A stretch of 64,000 nt of DNA from HNR sp040400085. Lineage in GTDB: Bacteria; Actinomycetota; Actinomycetes; Actinomycetales; Microbacteriaceae. The stretch covers positions 1 to 64,000 of the forward strand of contig JBBAQX010000011.1 of NCBI GenBank assembly GCA_040400085.1, in the 5' to 3' direction. Both the position numbers and the translations under genes were made by a program. The notes under the pieces were generated by a model that was not told the origin of the DNA, did not search any database, and saw nothing but the letters and a program-made list of their open reading frames with translations. This document shows positions 44,379 through 53,323 of this stretch, one piece after another (within the stretch, counting starts at the first letter, position 1; the number at the start of each line of letters is the position of its first letter).

Positions 44379-45686
44379 GTGTCCGAACCATTGTCCCCAG
44401 TAACCAGTGCTTTTTTGGGCCTCCCGTCGGCTGTTGCCGAAGCTGAAGCCGAGGCAAGCCCGGATGCGTACCTGACCGCGGGGCATTACGGCGCTCCCAG
44501 CAGGGAGCAGCGTGAACTAGCTGCAGGCCGAGCCGTTGTCGACCTCAGCGGTCGCGGCGTGATCACCATCACAGGGGCCGATCGCCTCACCTGGCTGCAC
44601 AATATCACCAGTCAGAGCCTTCTCGGTCTTCGTGCCGGTTCCTCAGCCGAGACGATACTCCTGAGCCCTACCGGACGCATCGAGCACGTTATCCGGTTGT
44701 TCGACGATGGGCAAACCGCCTGGCTGCTCGTTGAAGCGAAACAGGTCGAATCCCTCGTGGAATTCCTCAACAAGATGCGGTTCATGATGCGCGTTGAGGT
44801 ATCCGATAGTACCGCCGAATACGCCACCGTTGGGGCGTTCTTCGGCGCAGCTCCGGCTGCTTCAGGTGAGGCTGCTTCCTCTGCCGACTTTTCTTCCGCA
44901 GCAGTGCGCTACGTTGAGTCGTTCGCGGAGCAGGCCAACGAGCTTCCCGTTATCTGGCGAGACGCATGGGACAGCCCGCCCGCAGGCGGGTGGCAATACG
45001 CGCCGGCCGGGGTTGCTCGCGCTGAGCCGGACGATGCCGGTGGGTTCGGAGAGGAGGAGGACGAGCATCCGTCATCGAGGTGGCACTATGTTGAGGCCGT
45101 GGTTCCGCGCGCGCGTATTGCCTCGCTTGCCCACGGACTAGCGGATGCCGGACTGATAGCTTCCGGCTGGCACGCGCTCGAGGCCCTCCGCGTTGAGGCC
45201 TGGCGGCCGCGACAGGCGCTCGAGGTCGATGACCGCGCGATTCCGCACGAGTTCGACTGGATGCGCACGGCCGTTCACCTCAATAAGGGATGCTATAGGG
45301 GCCAAGAAACGGTAGCGAAAGTTCATAACCTGGGTCACCCTCCGCGCCGTTTGGCGATGCTTCACCTTGATGGCAGCGAATCTATTCTTCCGCGCCATGG
45401 CGACCCGGTGTACCTGGTGACGGGTGACTCGCGCACCCAGGTGGGAATCGTCACCACAGCCGCCCGGCACTATGAGCTGGGTGGGATCGCGCTCGCGTTA
45501 CTCAAACGGTCCGCTCCGGTTGATCGGGAACTTATCGTCCTCGCGGGCCTCGCGGAAAACGCTGATGGGTCCGCCGGTAACCAGACCGATATCGCGGCCG
45601 CGCAGAACGTGATTGTTCCGCCAGATGCAGGATCCGTGGCCGATGTGCCTCGGCTGCCGAGGCTTGGCGCGCCTCGCGCTCAGTGA
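44379..45686 (+). CDS. ygfZ: YgfZ/CAF17-like folate-binding protein
   Basis: This encodes 435 residues from a GTG start. The motif KGCYRGQETVAKVHNLGHPPRR (about 306-328) is the hallmark of YgfZ/IBA57 proteins, which bind folate and assist Fe-S cluster assembly or repair. The N-terminal part resembles the T-protein of glycine cleavage (LSGRGVITITGADRLTWLHNITSQSL). An acidic loop (GGFGEEEDEHPS, about 224-235) is inserted. The stop overlaps the next gene by 4 bp. Confidence 0.9.
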   Translation: MSEPLSPVTSAFLGLPSAVAEAEAEASPDAYLTAGHYGAPSREQRELAAGRAVVDLSGRGVITITGADRLTWLHNITSQSLLGLRAGSSAETILLSPTGRIEHVIRLFDDGQTAWLLVEAKQVESLVEFLNKMRFMMRVEVSDSTAEYATVGAFFGAAPAASGEAASSADFSSAAVRYVESFAEQANELPVIWRDAWDSPPAGGWQYAPAGVARAEPDDAGGFGEEEDEHPSSRWHYVEAVVPRARIASLAHGLADAGLIASGWHALEALRVEAWRPRQALEVDDRAIPHEFDWMRTAVHLNKGCYRGQETVAKVHNLGHPPRRLAMLHLDGSESILPRHGDPVYLVTGDSRTQVGIVTTAARHYELGGIALALLKRSAPVDRELIVLAGLAENADGSAGNQTDIAAAQNVIVPPDAGSVADVPRLPRLGAPRAQ

Positions 45687-46792
45687 CCGCGCGTCAGAGG
45701 GCGCGGCGGTGGATGCGGCTCGGCTCTCGCGGTGAGTCGTTTCGTGCGGCATCGTCGAGGGTAACCGAGTCTTCGGTGCCTATCCTGCAGATAACGGCCG
45801 CCGCTGTGGTGTCATACCTGATTGCGACGCTGGCATTTGGGCACCCGTATCCCGTTGTGGCCCTCGTTGTGACGATTTCTAGTCTCGGTCTTCAGCGGGA
45901 TGCGCGTCCTCGTGTCGTCGCGGAGACAGCCATCGGCATTGTGATGGGGATCGCACTGTCTGAGTTATCGTTGATTTTTCTCGGGTCGGGAGTGTGGCAA
46001 CTCGCGCTCGTGCTGGTCGTGGTGTTGGCCGCCGGGAGATTCTTCTCGGCGTCTTACGGCTTTGCAATCATCGCCGCGATCCAGGCTTCCATGGTGCAGG
46101 TGCTGCCTCCGCCGACGGGCGGGGTATTCACGCGCAGTTTGGACGGATTAGTGGCCGGGGCGGTGGCTTTGATCTTTACAGCACTCATCCCGCGTGATCC
46201 GCGTCGATCCCCGAAACGTTCCGCGCGGCATCTTTTTGGTGAATTAAACGCCTCGTTGTCTTCGCTTTCGGCCTCTCTGAACCTGGGGGACACCTCGCAG
46301 GCGGTCCGTGCTCTCGAGCGCTTGCGTGCGACGCAGAGAATCCTGGACGGCTGGGCGAATGCGCTCGAAGCGGCTCAATCGTTGGCAAAGATCTCCCCAT
46401 TCGCGCATCGTCACACGGACGAGCTTCGAGATCTTGCCGCCGCTCAGCGCTACATGGACCTGTCTACGAGGAGCCTGCGACTGATTGCCAGGCAGAGCAC
46501 GATCAAACTTGAGGACGGACTTGCGCGACCGCGTCTTGCCCAGCTTGTGGTATCGCTCACGAGCGCGATTAGCCTTCTCGGGCAGAGCATCGATGATCCC
46601 CTGCTGAAGGTTGCCGCGCGAGACAACCTAACGCTACTCGTGCCCCGGTTAGACCCTGAACGCGCCGGTGTCCAGGATTCGCTGGGGGATGTGGCCATCG
46701 TGCTGTCACTTCGCCCTCTCATGGTTGATCTGCTCTGTGCCGCTGGTATGAGGATGGAGGATGCCCGGAGGCTGATACCCGCATTGGACTGA
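45683..46792 (+). CDS. FUSC-family aromatic acid exporter-like membrane protein
   Basis: This encodes 369 residues from GTG 45683, overlapping the ygfZ stop. The N-terminal half has about six hydrophobic segments (about 30-165) as in FUSC/aromatic acid exporter proteins. The C-terminal half is a soluble helical region (for example TSQAVRALERLRATQRILDGW and AAQRYMDLSTRSLRLI). Related proteins export aromatic acids or assemble transporters; the substrate here is unknown. It lies between ygfZ and gpm in the same direction. Confidence 0.8.
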   Translation: MTARQRARRWMRLGSRGESFRAASSRVTESSVPILQITAAAVVSYLIATLAFGHPYPVVALVVTISSLGLQRDARPRVVAETAIGIVMGIALSELSLIFLGSGVWQLALVLVVVLAAGRFFSASYGFAIIAAIQASMVQVLPPPTGGVFTRSLDGLVAGAVALIFTALIPRDPRRSPKRSARHLFGELNASLSSLSASLNLGDTSQAVRALERLRATQRILDGWANALEAAQSLAKISPFAHRHTDELRDLAAAQRYMDLSTRSLRLIARQSTIKLEDGLARPRLAQLVVSLTSAISLLGQSIDDPLLKVAARDNLTLLVPRLDPERAGVQDSLGDVAIVLSLRPLMVDLLCAAGMRMEDARRLIPALD

Positions 46793-46862
46793 GGTTGTTT
46801 TTGACTGTCCAGAGCTATCGGATTGACTGTGGTGTGCCCCGCATACGAGTAGGCTTGGACCC

Positions 46863-47615
46863 ATGACTGAACCACTCACTCTCGTTTTGCTCCGTCACGG
46901 TAACAGTGACTGGAACCAGAAAAATTTGTTCACCGGCTGGGTCGATGTTCGGCTCAGCGAGCAGGGGCGGGCGGAAGCCGCGCGCGCCGGAGTCTTGCTT
47001 GCCGAATCGGGCATTAAGCCCGATGTGCTCTATACCTCCATGCTGAGCCGAGCTATTCAGACCGCAGACATTGCACTGGATAGCGCGGATCGGCTCTGGA
47101 TTCCCGTCAAGCGCTCCTGGAGGCTCAACGAGCGACACTACGGGGCCCTTCAGGGGAAGGATAAAGCCCAGACCCTCGCAGAGTACGGCCCCGAGCAGTT
47201 TATGACGTGGCGCCGCTCCTTCGACACGCCACCGCCGGTGCTAGACGACTCGAGCGAGTGGTCGCAGGTTGGCGACGAGCGCTACGCTGATCTGGGCGAT
47301 GCTGTGCCTCGGACAGAGTGCCTCAAAGACGTGATCGATCGGATGCTGCCCTATTGGCACTCTGACATTACGGTCGACCTTGCGGCAGGCAAAACCGTTT
47401 TGGTCACGGCCCACGGAAACTCGCTGCGCGCCTTGGTGAAGCACCTCGATGGGATCTCCGACGAGGATATCGCTGAGCTTAATATTCCCACGGGCATTCC
47501 TCTCGTGTACAAGCTCAACCAGAACTTCGAGCCCCTGGGGCCCGGCGAGTACCTCGACCCGGCGGCAGCGGCCGCGGGAGCCGCGGCCGTCGCGGCGCAG
47601 GGCAACAAGGACTAA
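46863..47615 (+). CDS. gpmA: 2,3-bisphosphoglycerate-dependent phosphoglycerate mutase
   Basis: This encodes 250 residues. It interconverts 3- and 2-phosphoglycerate in glycolysis. The N-terminal catalytic motif is LLRHGNSDWNQKNLFTGWVDVRLSEQG, where RHG is intact. The usual RHGESxWN appears as RHGNSDWN, so the Glu is replaced by Asn. The second His lies in VTAHGNSLRALVKHL. An Ala-rich tail (AAAAAGAAAVAAQ) is extra. It lies before a strong double hairpin and phoU. Confidence 0.93.
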   Translation: MTEPLTLVLLRHGNSDWNQKNLFTGWVDVRLSEQGRAEAARAGVLLAESGIKPDVLYTSMLSRAIQTADIALDSADRLWIPVKRSWRLNERHYGALQGKDKAQTLAEYGPEQFMTWRRSFDTPPPVLDDSSEWSQVGDERYADLGDAVPRTECLKDVIDRMLPYWHSDITVDLAAGKTVLVTAHGNSLRALVKHLDGISDEDIAELNIPTGIPLVYKLNQNFEPLGPGEYLDPAAAAAGAAAVAAQGNKD

Positions 47616-47629
47616 AACAACAAGGGTTA

Positions 47630-47710
47630 AAACGGTTTCGGCCCACGTTGGCGGGCTGGGCCCAAGCAGGAGCTTGGGCCCAGAACCCTTCACGTGGGCC
47701 GAAACTGTTT
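47630..47710. terminator. Nested double hairpin between gpmA and phoU
   Basis: An outer stem of 19 bp with one G-U-type mismatch (47630-47648 with 47692-47710, core GTTTCGGCCCACGT) encloses an inner 12-bp perfect hairpin (CTGGGCCCAAGC at 47656-47667 with its complement at 47672-47683, loop AGGA). It lies between convergent genes and could stop transcription from both sides. Related TGGGCCC-core hairpins lie at 28651-28712 and 63012-63074. Confidence 0.8.
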
Positions 47711-47739
47711 AAGTCGGTGTTCTTGGGCTGGCGCAGCTG

Positions 47740-48420
47740 TTAGCTGTACTCACCCGTCGCGAGGTACTGAACCTTCTTGGCGATAGACACCGCGTGGTCG
47801 GCGAAGCGTTCGTGGTAACGGCTCGCTAGGGTCGCATCGACCACGTTCGTGACCTCGCCCTTGAACGTGTCGCTGAGAACCTTCTCGAACACCTTCGCAT
47901 GGAGCTCATCGATGCGGTCATCCGTATTGCGGATACCATCGATGAGGAGGATGTCCTCGGTCTTCAGGAGCCGGGTCACGTCCGCCGCGACCGACACATC
48001 GAGCTCGCCCATTTCCCGGAAAATCTTTCCGAGACCCTTCGGGATCACGCTCTCCGGGAAACGGTAACGCGCGAGCTGCGCAATATGCTCGGCGATGTCG
48101 CCCATCCGCTCGAGCGAGGCGCTAATACGCAGAGCGCTCACGATGATCCGAAGATCCTTGGCCACCGGCTGCTGCCGCGCCAGAATCGTGATCGCCAATT
48201 CATCGAGGCTGGTAGCGAGGCTGTCGATGCGAGCATCGTCCTCGATCACGGCCTCCGCGAGCCCGACATCCGATTTTTGAAAAGCCTGAGTTCCCCGTTG
48301 AATCGCGGATTCTACGAGCTCGGAGATCTCTACGAGACCCGTCTGGACTTCACGCAATTCCTGTTGGAAAACTTCACGCATCGCGTTGTTGGCCTTTCGA
48401 TCGATAATGTGGATGCGCAC
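47740..48420 (-). CDS. phoU: Phosphate transport system regulator PhoU
   Basis: This encodes 226 residues, all helical, with two PhoU repeats. The N-terminus starts MRIHIIDRKANNAMREVFQQELREVQ; conserved motifs include DARIDSLATSLDELAITILARQQPVAKDLRIIVSALRISASLERMGD and the second-repeat equivalent near DDRIDELHAKVFE. PhoU restrains the PstSCAB-SenX3 signal when phosphate is plentiful. It is divergent from senX3-regX3, as in mycobacteria, where PhoU is PhoY. Confidence 0.95.
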   Translation of the reverse strand: MRIHIIDRKANNAMREVFQQELREVQTGLVEISELVESAIQRGTQAFQKSDVGLAEAVIEDDARIDSLATSLDELAITILARQQPVAKDLRIIVSALRISASLERMGDIAEHIAQLARYRFPESVIPKGLGKIFREMGELDVSVAADVTRLLKTEDILLIDGIRNTDDRIDELHAKVFEKVLSDTFKGEVTNVVDATLASRYHERFADHAVSIAKKVQYLATGEYS

Positions 48421-48460
48421 CTATAGTGCGCGCTAGCTTAATATATTATTAACCCCCAAG

Positions 48461-48500
48461 GTTAACAATTGGTGCCATTTATCTCAACAATGGGTGAATC
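48461..48500 (+). promoter_or_regulatory. PHO-box-like array of 11-bp-spaced repeats in the phoU-senX3 gap
   Basis: Four 7-base units, GTTAACA (48461), GTGCCAT (48472), CTCAACA (48483) and GTGAATC (48494), start exactly 11 bp apart. The first resembles the GTTCACC-type PHO-box half. The later units are weaker. It lies in the 140-bp divergent region controlling phoU and senX3-regX3, where autoregulation by RegX3 is expected. The strict 11-bp spacing is the main support. Confidence 0.45.
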
Positions 48501-48560
48501 AAAGCCTCCTAGAACATATCATGCGAGTAGACTGCTCGCCGATTCACTACGCTTAGAAGT

Positions 48561-49895
48561 ATGGACACCGTTTGGTTGGTTCTGCTGTCGCTCTGTCTCG
48601 GACTGATAGTGGGAATTGGATTTACCCTCATAGGGATGTTGGCTGCAAAAAGGGGACGCGACAATAAAGAAGCAAGCCGCGCAACCGTATCAACAGAGGT
48701 CGCAGACGTACTCGAGGCTATCGAGTCGTTTGCCGTTATTCTGGATTCGTCGCTCAACATTATCTATGCCAACGGTGTCGCCCAGCAGAGTGATCTTGTA
48801 GGGGAAGGCCTGCTTCGTCACGGTGCGCTCCAAGAGGTAGCCGCGTCTGTGCTGTCATCCGGTGAAACTGTGACGCTTGAGCTGCGCGACGAGGTGGCAT
48901 CGGCGGATCGCTCAAATCACGAGCATCCCCCAATCGATCATCACCTGACGGATGCCGCGGTAGAAAATCTCTGGGTGCAAGGGACGCGCCTGGGATCTCG
49001 CTTTGTCTTTATTGTTGTGGAGGACAGGGGAGAGGCCTGGCGTCTTGAGGCCATCCGGCGTGACTTTATCGCAAACGTAAGCCATGAGCTCAAGACTCCC
49101 GTGAGCGCGGTCTCGCTTCTGGCGGAGGCGATCCAGGAGGCAGCTGACGACCCGAAGATGGTCGCCCATTTCGCTGGTAGGTTGTTCGCTGAAAGCTCGC
49201 GCCTAGCCAATTTAACCTCGGATATTATTCAGTTATCCGCGGCACAGCAGGGGACGCCTGCTCGGTATGAGTTCCCCGTGTCCCTCCAATCGATTCTGGA
49301 TGCCGTTGTCGCTGAACACCATAACCTTGCTGAGCGGCGTGGCATCGGCCTGATACTAGCAACCGTTGACTCTGTAACGGTTCAGGGAAATCAAGAGGCC
49401 CTGACAGTGGCCTTTTCGAATATCGTGAGCAATGCGATCAACTATTCATCGGATGGTTCCCACGTGGGGATAGGAGTTTCATCCGAGGAAAATATGGTCG
49501 AGATTAGCATTGCCGATCAGGGAGTCGGTATTCCCGCTGAAGACGTCGAGCGTATCTTTGAACGCTTTTACAGGGTGGATACTGCCCGCTCGCGGAGTAC
49601 GGGCGGAACGGGGCTCGGCCTCAGCATTGTGAAGAACATCATCCAGGGGCACGGCGGTAGCGTTCGCGTCTGGTCGCGACCCGGTGCCGGATCGACGTTC
49701 ACCGTAACGCTTCCGCTGTATCGTTCGGTCCCGGAGGATGATGCTGTTGAGTCGGCATCGCAACCACAGCATTCGTCATCGGGGCAATCGGGGCACAAAG
49801 AAAACGTGAAGGCTACCGTTCCTCACGAGCTATCTGGCCGGGAGAAATCCCTGGCAAAAAAGAATGCTAAAAAGAAGCTTAAAAAAATAAGATGA
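48561..49895 (+). CDS. senX3: Phosphate sensor histidine kinase SenX3/PhoR-like
   Basis: This encodes 444 residues. A single N-terminal transmembrane segment (about 4-28) precedes a PAS-like domain (about 45-160). The dimerisation domain has RRDFIANVSHELKTPVSAVS with His175 as phospho-acceptor. The ATPase domain shows NIVSNAINYSS (N-box), DQGVGIP and TGGTGLGLSIVKNI. A basic C-terminal tail (about 415-444) is present. It is paired with regX3 and divergent from phoU, so it senses phosphate status with PstSCAB and PhoU. Confidence 0.93.
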   Translation: MDTVWLVLLSLCLGLIVGIGFTLIGMLAAKRGRDNKEASRATVSTEVADVLEAIESFAVILDSSLNIIYANGVAQQSDLVGEGLLRHGALQEVAASVLSSGETVTLELRDEVASADRSNHEHPPIDHHLTDAAVENLWVQGTRLGSRFVFIVVEDRGEAWRLEAIRRDFIANVSHELKTPVSAVSLLAEAIQEAADDPKMVAHFAGRLFAESSRLANLTSDIIQLSAAQQGTPARYEFPVSLQSILDAVVAEHHNLAERRGIGLILATVDSVTVQGNQEALTVAFSNIVSNAINYSSDGSHVGIGVSSEENMVEISIADQGVGIPAEDVERIFERFYRVDTARSRSTGGTGLGLSIVKNIIQGHGGSVRVWSRPGAGSTFTVTLPLYRSVPEDDAVESASQPQHSSSGQSGHKENVKATVPHELSGREKSLAKKNAKKKLKKIR

Positions 49896-49936
49896 ACTCG
49901 GCCAGCTCGTAAAACGGCGCAAACCAAGGAGAAAGC

Positions 49937-50620
49937 ATGACTCGAATCCTGCTTGTTGAAGACGAAGAATCGATCTCGGAGCCGCTCGGGTACCTCCTCC
50001 GCAAGGAGGGCTATGAGGTCGATATAGTGCAGGACGGTATCGCAGCGCTCGCTGCGTTTCCCGTTGTCGAACCAAACCTAGTGCTGCTAGACCTCATGCT
50101 TCCTGGGAAGCCGGGGACGGAGGTATGCCGCGAGATTCGGTCCGTATCGAAGGTGCCCATAATTATTCTGACGGCCAAGGATTCTGAAGTTGATATCGTC
50201 GTCGGACTTGAGCTCGGCGCAGATGACTACGTGACGAAGCCGTACTCTTCGCGGGAGCTTCTTGCGAGGATCCGTGCGGCACTGAGGCGGGTTGTTTCGC
50301 CCTACGAGACCACCGAAGAATCGGTCTTGGCCGTTGGCGAAGTCACGCTGGATACGGAACGGCACTCGTTAACCGTGCGGGGAAGTGAGATTACAATCCC
50401 ACTGAAAGAGTTCGAGCTGCTCGAATTATTGATGCGGAACGCTGGACGCGTGCTCACGAGGGGCCAACTCATCGATCTGGTGTGGGGGAGCGATTATTAC
50501 GGTGATACAAAGACGCTTGACGTCCATATCAAACGCATTCGGTCCCGAATAGAACAGGACCCGTCGCGTCCGCAACTAGTTCAAACCGTGCGAGGTGTTG
50601 GATACCGGTTCGAAAAGTAA
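49937..50620 (+). CDS. regX3: Phosphate response regulator RegX3-like
   Basis: This encodes 227 residues. A receiver domain has the acidic pocket VEDEES and the phospho-acceptor Asp52 in LVLLDLMLPGKPG, plus the conserved Lys in VTKPYSSRELLAR. The OmpR-type winged helix has IPLKEFELLELLMRNAGRVLTRGQLIDLVWGSDYYGDTKTLDVHIKRIRSRIE. It should bind PHO-box repeats such as those at 33077 and 48461. It starts 41 bp after senX3 and ends before a terminator. Confidence 0.95.
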   Translation: MTRILLVEDEESISEPLGYLLRKEGYEVDIVQDGIAALAAFPVVEPNLVLLDLMLPGKPGTEVCREIRSVSKVPIIILTAKDSEVDIVVGLELGADDYVTKPYSSRELLARIRAALRRVVSPYETTEESVLAVGEVTLDTERHSLTVRGSEITIPLKEFELLELLMRNAGRVLTRGQLIDLVWGSDYYGDTKTLDVHIKRIRSRIEQDPSRPQLVQTVRGVGYRFEK

Positions 50621-50624
50621 CTGC

Positions 50625-50667
50625 CGATTTTCTGGGCGAGGCGATGAGGGCATCGCCCAGAAAATCG
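50625..50667. terminator. Intrinsic terminator after regX3
   Basis: A 15-bp perfect stem (CGATTTTCTGGGCGA at 50625-50639 with its complement at 50653-50667) has a 13-base loop and is followed by TTTT. It sits between the convergent regX3 and lpqE-like genes and can serve both. Confidence 0.85.
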
Positions 50668-50669
50668 TT

Positions 50670-51245
50670 TTACTGCGCGGGTTCAGCGGTCGGTTCGGCC
50701 GTTGCCGTTGGGTTCGACGGTGCTGAAGTAGCCTTGTCCGTGGTGGTGTTCGATGAATTCTTGGTCGTGAACCCGCGGTCCAAGACGAAGGGCTTGTACT
50801 CATCGAGGGTGCCGTCAAGTACGGGAACGTCGAGCTCTACCCCCGGGTCATCGCCTGCCTGGAAATAGGTGATCACGATGGAGCCGACGAGGGCTTCAAC
50901 GTCTTCAAAAACTATCTTCTCTTCGTCTTTGCCGCCAAAGTTGTTGACCCCTGGCTTGATCTCGGCGGTCTGATCGAACTTGGCACCGTCAACCCCGAGC
51001 TGCACGTTGAGCTTGACCGTTTTGTCCGTGGAATTGACTCCGGTGAAGACCAGATTGAAAACGCCCTCATCTTTTCCTGCAATAAGGATGGCGTTTCTTA
51101 CCGCTACAGCGCCGGTATCGCCGCTGACACCATCGCTAGCGTCGTATTTGTAGGTCGTTGCCTGGGGGCTGATGAGGTTACAGCCGGTAGCGCCCAGGGC
51201 AACGGCGGCTGCCAAAACAACAGATGAAACGATGCGAGCCTTCAC
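50670..51245 (-). CDS. lpqE: LpqE-like lipoprotein
   Basis: This encodes 191 residues. The signal peptide ends in a lipobox with the lipidated Cys at 22 (GATGC). A beta-rich domain follows (RNAILIAGKDEGVFNLVFTGVNSTDKTVKLNVQLG), then a Ser/Thr/Pro-rich tail (about 160-191). The fold resembles the copper-chaperone-like/LpqE family. The location next to carD and ispDF matches mycobacterial lpqE. Function is not established. Confidence 0.75.
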   Translation of the reverse strand: MKARIVSSVVLAAAVALGATGCNLISPQATTYKYDASDGVSGDTGAVAVRNAILIAGKDEGVFNLVFTGVNSTDKTVKLNVQLGVDGAKFDQTAEIKPGVNNFGGKDEEKIVFEDVEALVGSIVITYFQAGDDPGVELDVPVLDGTLDEYKPFVLDRGFTTKNSSNTTTDKATSAPSNPTATAEPTAEPAQ

Positions 51246-51349
51246 GTGGACCCTCCGGTAAGTGTGTGGGTGTTCGTCGATTAGCCATAGGCATACCGGC
51301 GCAAAACATAGACGTAACTAGTCTAGCCACGAGGACGTCAACTTACAGG

Positions 51350-51368
51350 TTAGGTGAGCCTAAGTGTT
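51350..51368. promoter_or_regulatory. Candidate DtxR/IdeR-type iron box upstream of carD
   Basis: The minus strand reads TTAGGCTCACCTAA across 51350-51363, one full half of the DtxR/IdeR consensus; about 14 of 19 positions match in all. It lies 50 bp upstream of carD, close to a TAAACT (51385-51390) that could be its -10 element. The other half-site is poor, so binding is uncertain. Confidence 0.35.
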
Positions 51369-51418
51369 TTAAAAAAGGATGTGGTAAACTAGATAGTTGA
51401 GCGAGGGAGTTATATTCT

Positions 51419-51901
51419 ATGCAATTCGAGGTTGGCGAGACAGTCGTTTACCCACACCATGGCGCCGCAAAAATCGTCGAGGTCAAAAATCGCACCATTG
51501 ATGGTGTGGAAAAGGTTTTTCTTAAGCTTGAGGTGAATCAGGGCGACCTAGAAATTACGGTTCCCGTCGAAAACGTTGAGATGGTTGGCGTCCGAGACGT
51601 CATCGATAAAGACGGACTTGACGAGGTCTTCGAGGTTCTGCGTACCCCCTTTACGGAGGAGCCGACAAACTGGTCGCGCCGGTATAAGGCTAATCTTGAG
51701 AAACTCGCGTCTGGCGACGTGATTAAAGTTTCTGAGGTAGTCCGTGATCTCTGGCGTCGCGATCAGGACCGCGGTCTTTCCGCGGGAGAGAAGCGAATGC
51801 TGGCAAAGGCTCGCCAGATTTTGATATCTGAGCTTGCACTAGCCGAGAAAACCGACGAAGAAGCAGCATCGCTCGTACTCGACGAAGTTTTGGCATCCTA
51901 G
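51419..51901 (+). CDS. carD: CarD-family RNA polymerase-binding transcription factor
   Basis: This encodes 160 residues. The N-terminal Tudor-like RNAP-interaction domain (FEVGETVVYPHHGAAKIVEVKNR) and the helical DNA-binding domain (LEKLASGDVIKVSEVVRDLWRRDQDRGLSAGEKRMLAKARQILISELALAEK) match mycobacterial CarD, including the Trp in VVRDLWRR that contacts promoter DNA. It stabilises open complexes at many promoters. It lies 40 bp before ispDF and 173 bp from lpqE. Confidence 0.97.
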   Translation: MQFEVGETVVYPHHGAAKIVEVKNRTIDGVEKVFLKLEVNQGDLEITVPVENVEMVGVRDVIDKDGLDEVFEVLRTPFTEEPTNWSRRYKANLEKLASGDVIKVSEVVRDLWRRDQDRGLSAGEKRMLAKARQILISELALAEKTDEEAASLVLDEVLAS

Positions 51902-51941
51902 CGGCTCAGCCGTTAGCGAGTTCCTAAACGTTGAGAACGTT

Positions 51942-53225
51942 GTGAGTGCAGTGGTATCGACCGAAGATACTGTGTTGCTTCCGGCAGTAGCCGTTATTGT
52001 GGTTGCTGCCGGGAGCGGTACTCGACTAGGCGCTGGGCTTCCCAAAGCCTTTGTGTCCATCGGAGACAGAACCATTGTGGAGTGGGCGCTGCAGCCCATC
52101 GCCGCGATTAACGCTCTGTGCCAGGTCATCATTGTTACCCCCGACGGTGAAGCGAGTTATCCGGCGTCGTCAGCGCGAGCTACGCTTGGCGAGCGGCATG
52201 TCGGTGGTCCCGGGTCCCGCACCCCCGGCTCTCCTTCTGAATTCAGGGTAGACATTGTTGCAGGGGGCCCCAACCGCACCGAATCGGTTCGTGCGGGTCT
52301 AAACGCACTCGATCAGAGTATCGAGATCGTACTGGTTCATGATGCTGCACGAGCGGCAACGCCCTCCGAGGTTTTCGCTCGGGTTATTGCTGCAATTGCC
52401 GCGGGCGCCGACGGGGCGATTCCTGTTGTCCCAGTGGTTGACACGGTGAACCTGATTGATTCGCGCGGGTTTGTTGGAGCATCCGTTGATCGAGCATCCC
52501 TTGCGTCTGTTCAGACACCCCAGGGATTTGGTCGTGCCCAGCTCGAAGACGCATATTCACAAGCTAGAGACGAAGAGTTTACCGATGACGCCTCCGTGAT
52601 GCGATCTGCCGGGTATGCGGTCACGAGCGTAGCCGGTCATCATAAATCGGCCAAAATAACAACGCAGCCAGACCTTGAGCGTGTCTCCGCCTGGCTAACG
52701 GAACAACCGTCAACAGAACAACGACCAGATAGTGCGCCACGCACAGAGCAGGGGGCGCGCATGCGTGTGGGAGTAGGAACAGACGTACATGCCTTCGACG
52801 CGAACGAGCCGCTGTGGCTTGCGGGGCTTCACTGGCCAGGTGAGATAGGTCTCTCCGGTCACAGCGACGGAGATGTTGTCGCTCACGCGATAGTTGATGC
52901 CCTCCTCTCGGCCGTGGGCCTCGGAGATATCGGCGGGACATTTGGTACCGCTGACGAACGCTTCCGCAACGCGCGAGGCGAGGTGTTTTTAAAAGAGACG
53001 GTGCGGTTGCTTTCAAACGAGGGCTACGCCATTCAGAACGTCGCTGTTCAGATCATTGGGCTCCGCCCGAAAATTGGCCCCCGAAGGCTGGAAGCTGAGC
53101 GCGTGCTCAGCGAGATACTCGGCGCTCCCGTGTCCCTCTCTGCCACGACCACTGACGGGTTGGGTTTCACCGGTAGGGGAGAAGGGCTTTGCGCAAACGC
53201 GACCGCGCTTATCGCTAGGGACTAG
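51942..53225 (+). CDS. ispDF: Fused IspD-IspF isoprenoid enzyme
   Basis: This encodes 427 residues from a GTG start. The N-terminal part (about 15-245) is 2-C-methyl-D-erythritol 4-phosphate cytidylyltransferase: VVAAGSGTRLGAGLPKAF, VAGGPNRTESVRAGL, LVHDAARAATP, QTPQGFGRAQL. The C-terminal part (about 270-427) is MECDP synthase: VGVGTDVHAFD, GHSDGDVVAHAIVDALL (metal His/Asp), ATTTDGLGFTGRGEG. Together they do the cytidylylation and cyclisation steps of the MEP pathway. Fusion is known in Microbacteriaceae. Two loops (about 70-105) are longer than usual. Confidence 0.95.
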   Translation: MSAVVSTEDTVLLPAVAVIVVAAGSGTRLGAGLPKAFVSIGDRTIVEWALQPIAAINALCQVIIVTPDGEASYPASSARATLGERHVGGPGSRTPGSPSEFRVDIVAGGPNRTESVRAGLNALDQSIEIVLVHDAARAATPSEVFARVIAAIAAGADGAIPVVPVVDTVNLIDSRGFVGASVDRASLASVQTPQGFGRAQLEDAYSQARDEEFTDDASVMRSAGYAVTSVAGHHKSAKITTQPDLERVSAWLTEQPSTEQRPDSAPRTEQGARMRVGVGTDVHAFDANEPLWLAGLHWPGEIGLSGHSDGDVVAHAIVDALLSAVGLGDIGGTFGTADERFRNARGEVFLKETVRLLSNEGYAIQNVAVQIIGLRPKIGPRRLEAERVLSEILGAPVSLSATTTDGLGFTGRGEGLCANATALIARD

Positions 53226-53323
53226 ACGAGAAAACGGGTAAAGCATCGGCTCGCGAGAACACGCCCTTGATGTCTGCCGCGTCTTATGTAACATGAGTGT
53301 TCGGTCAAAGTAGGCTTAGTATT

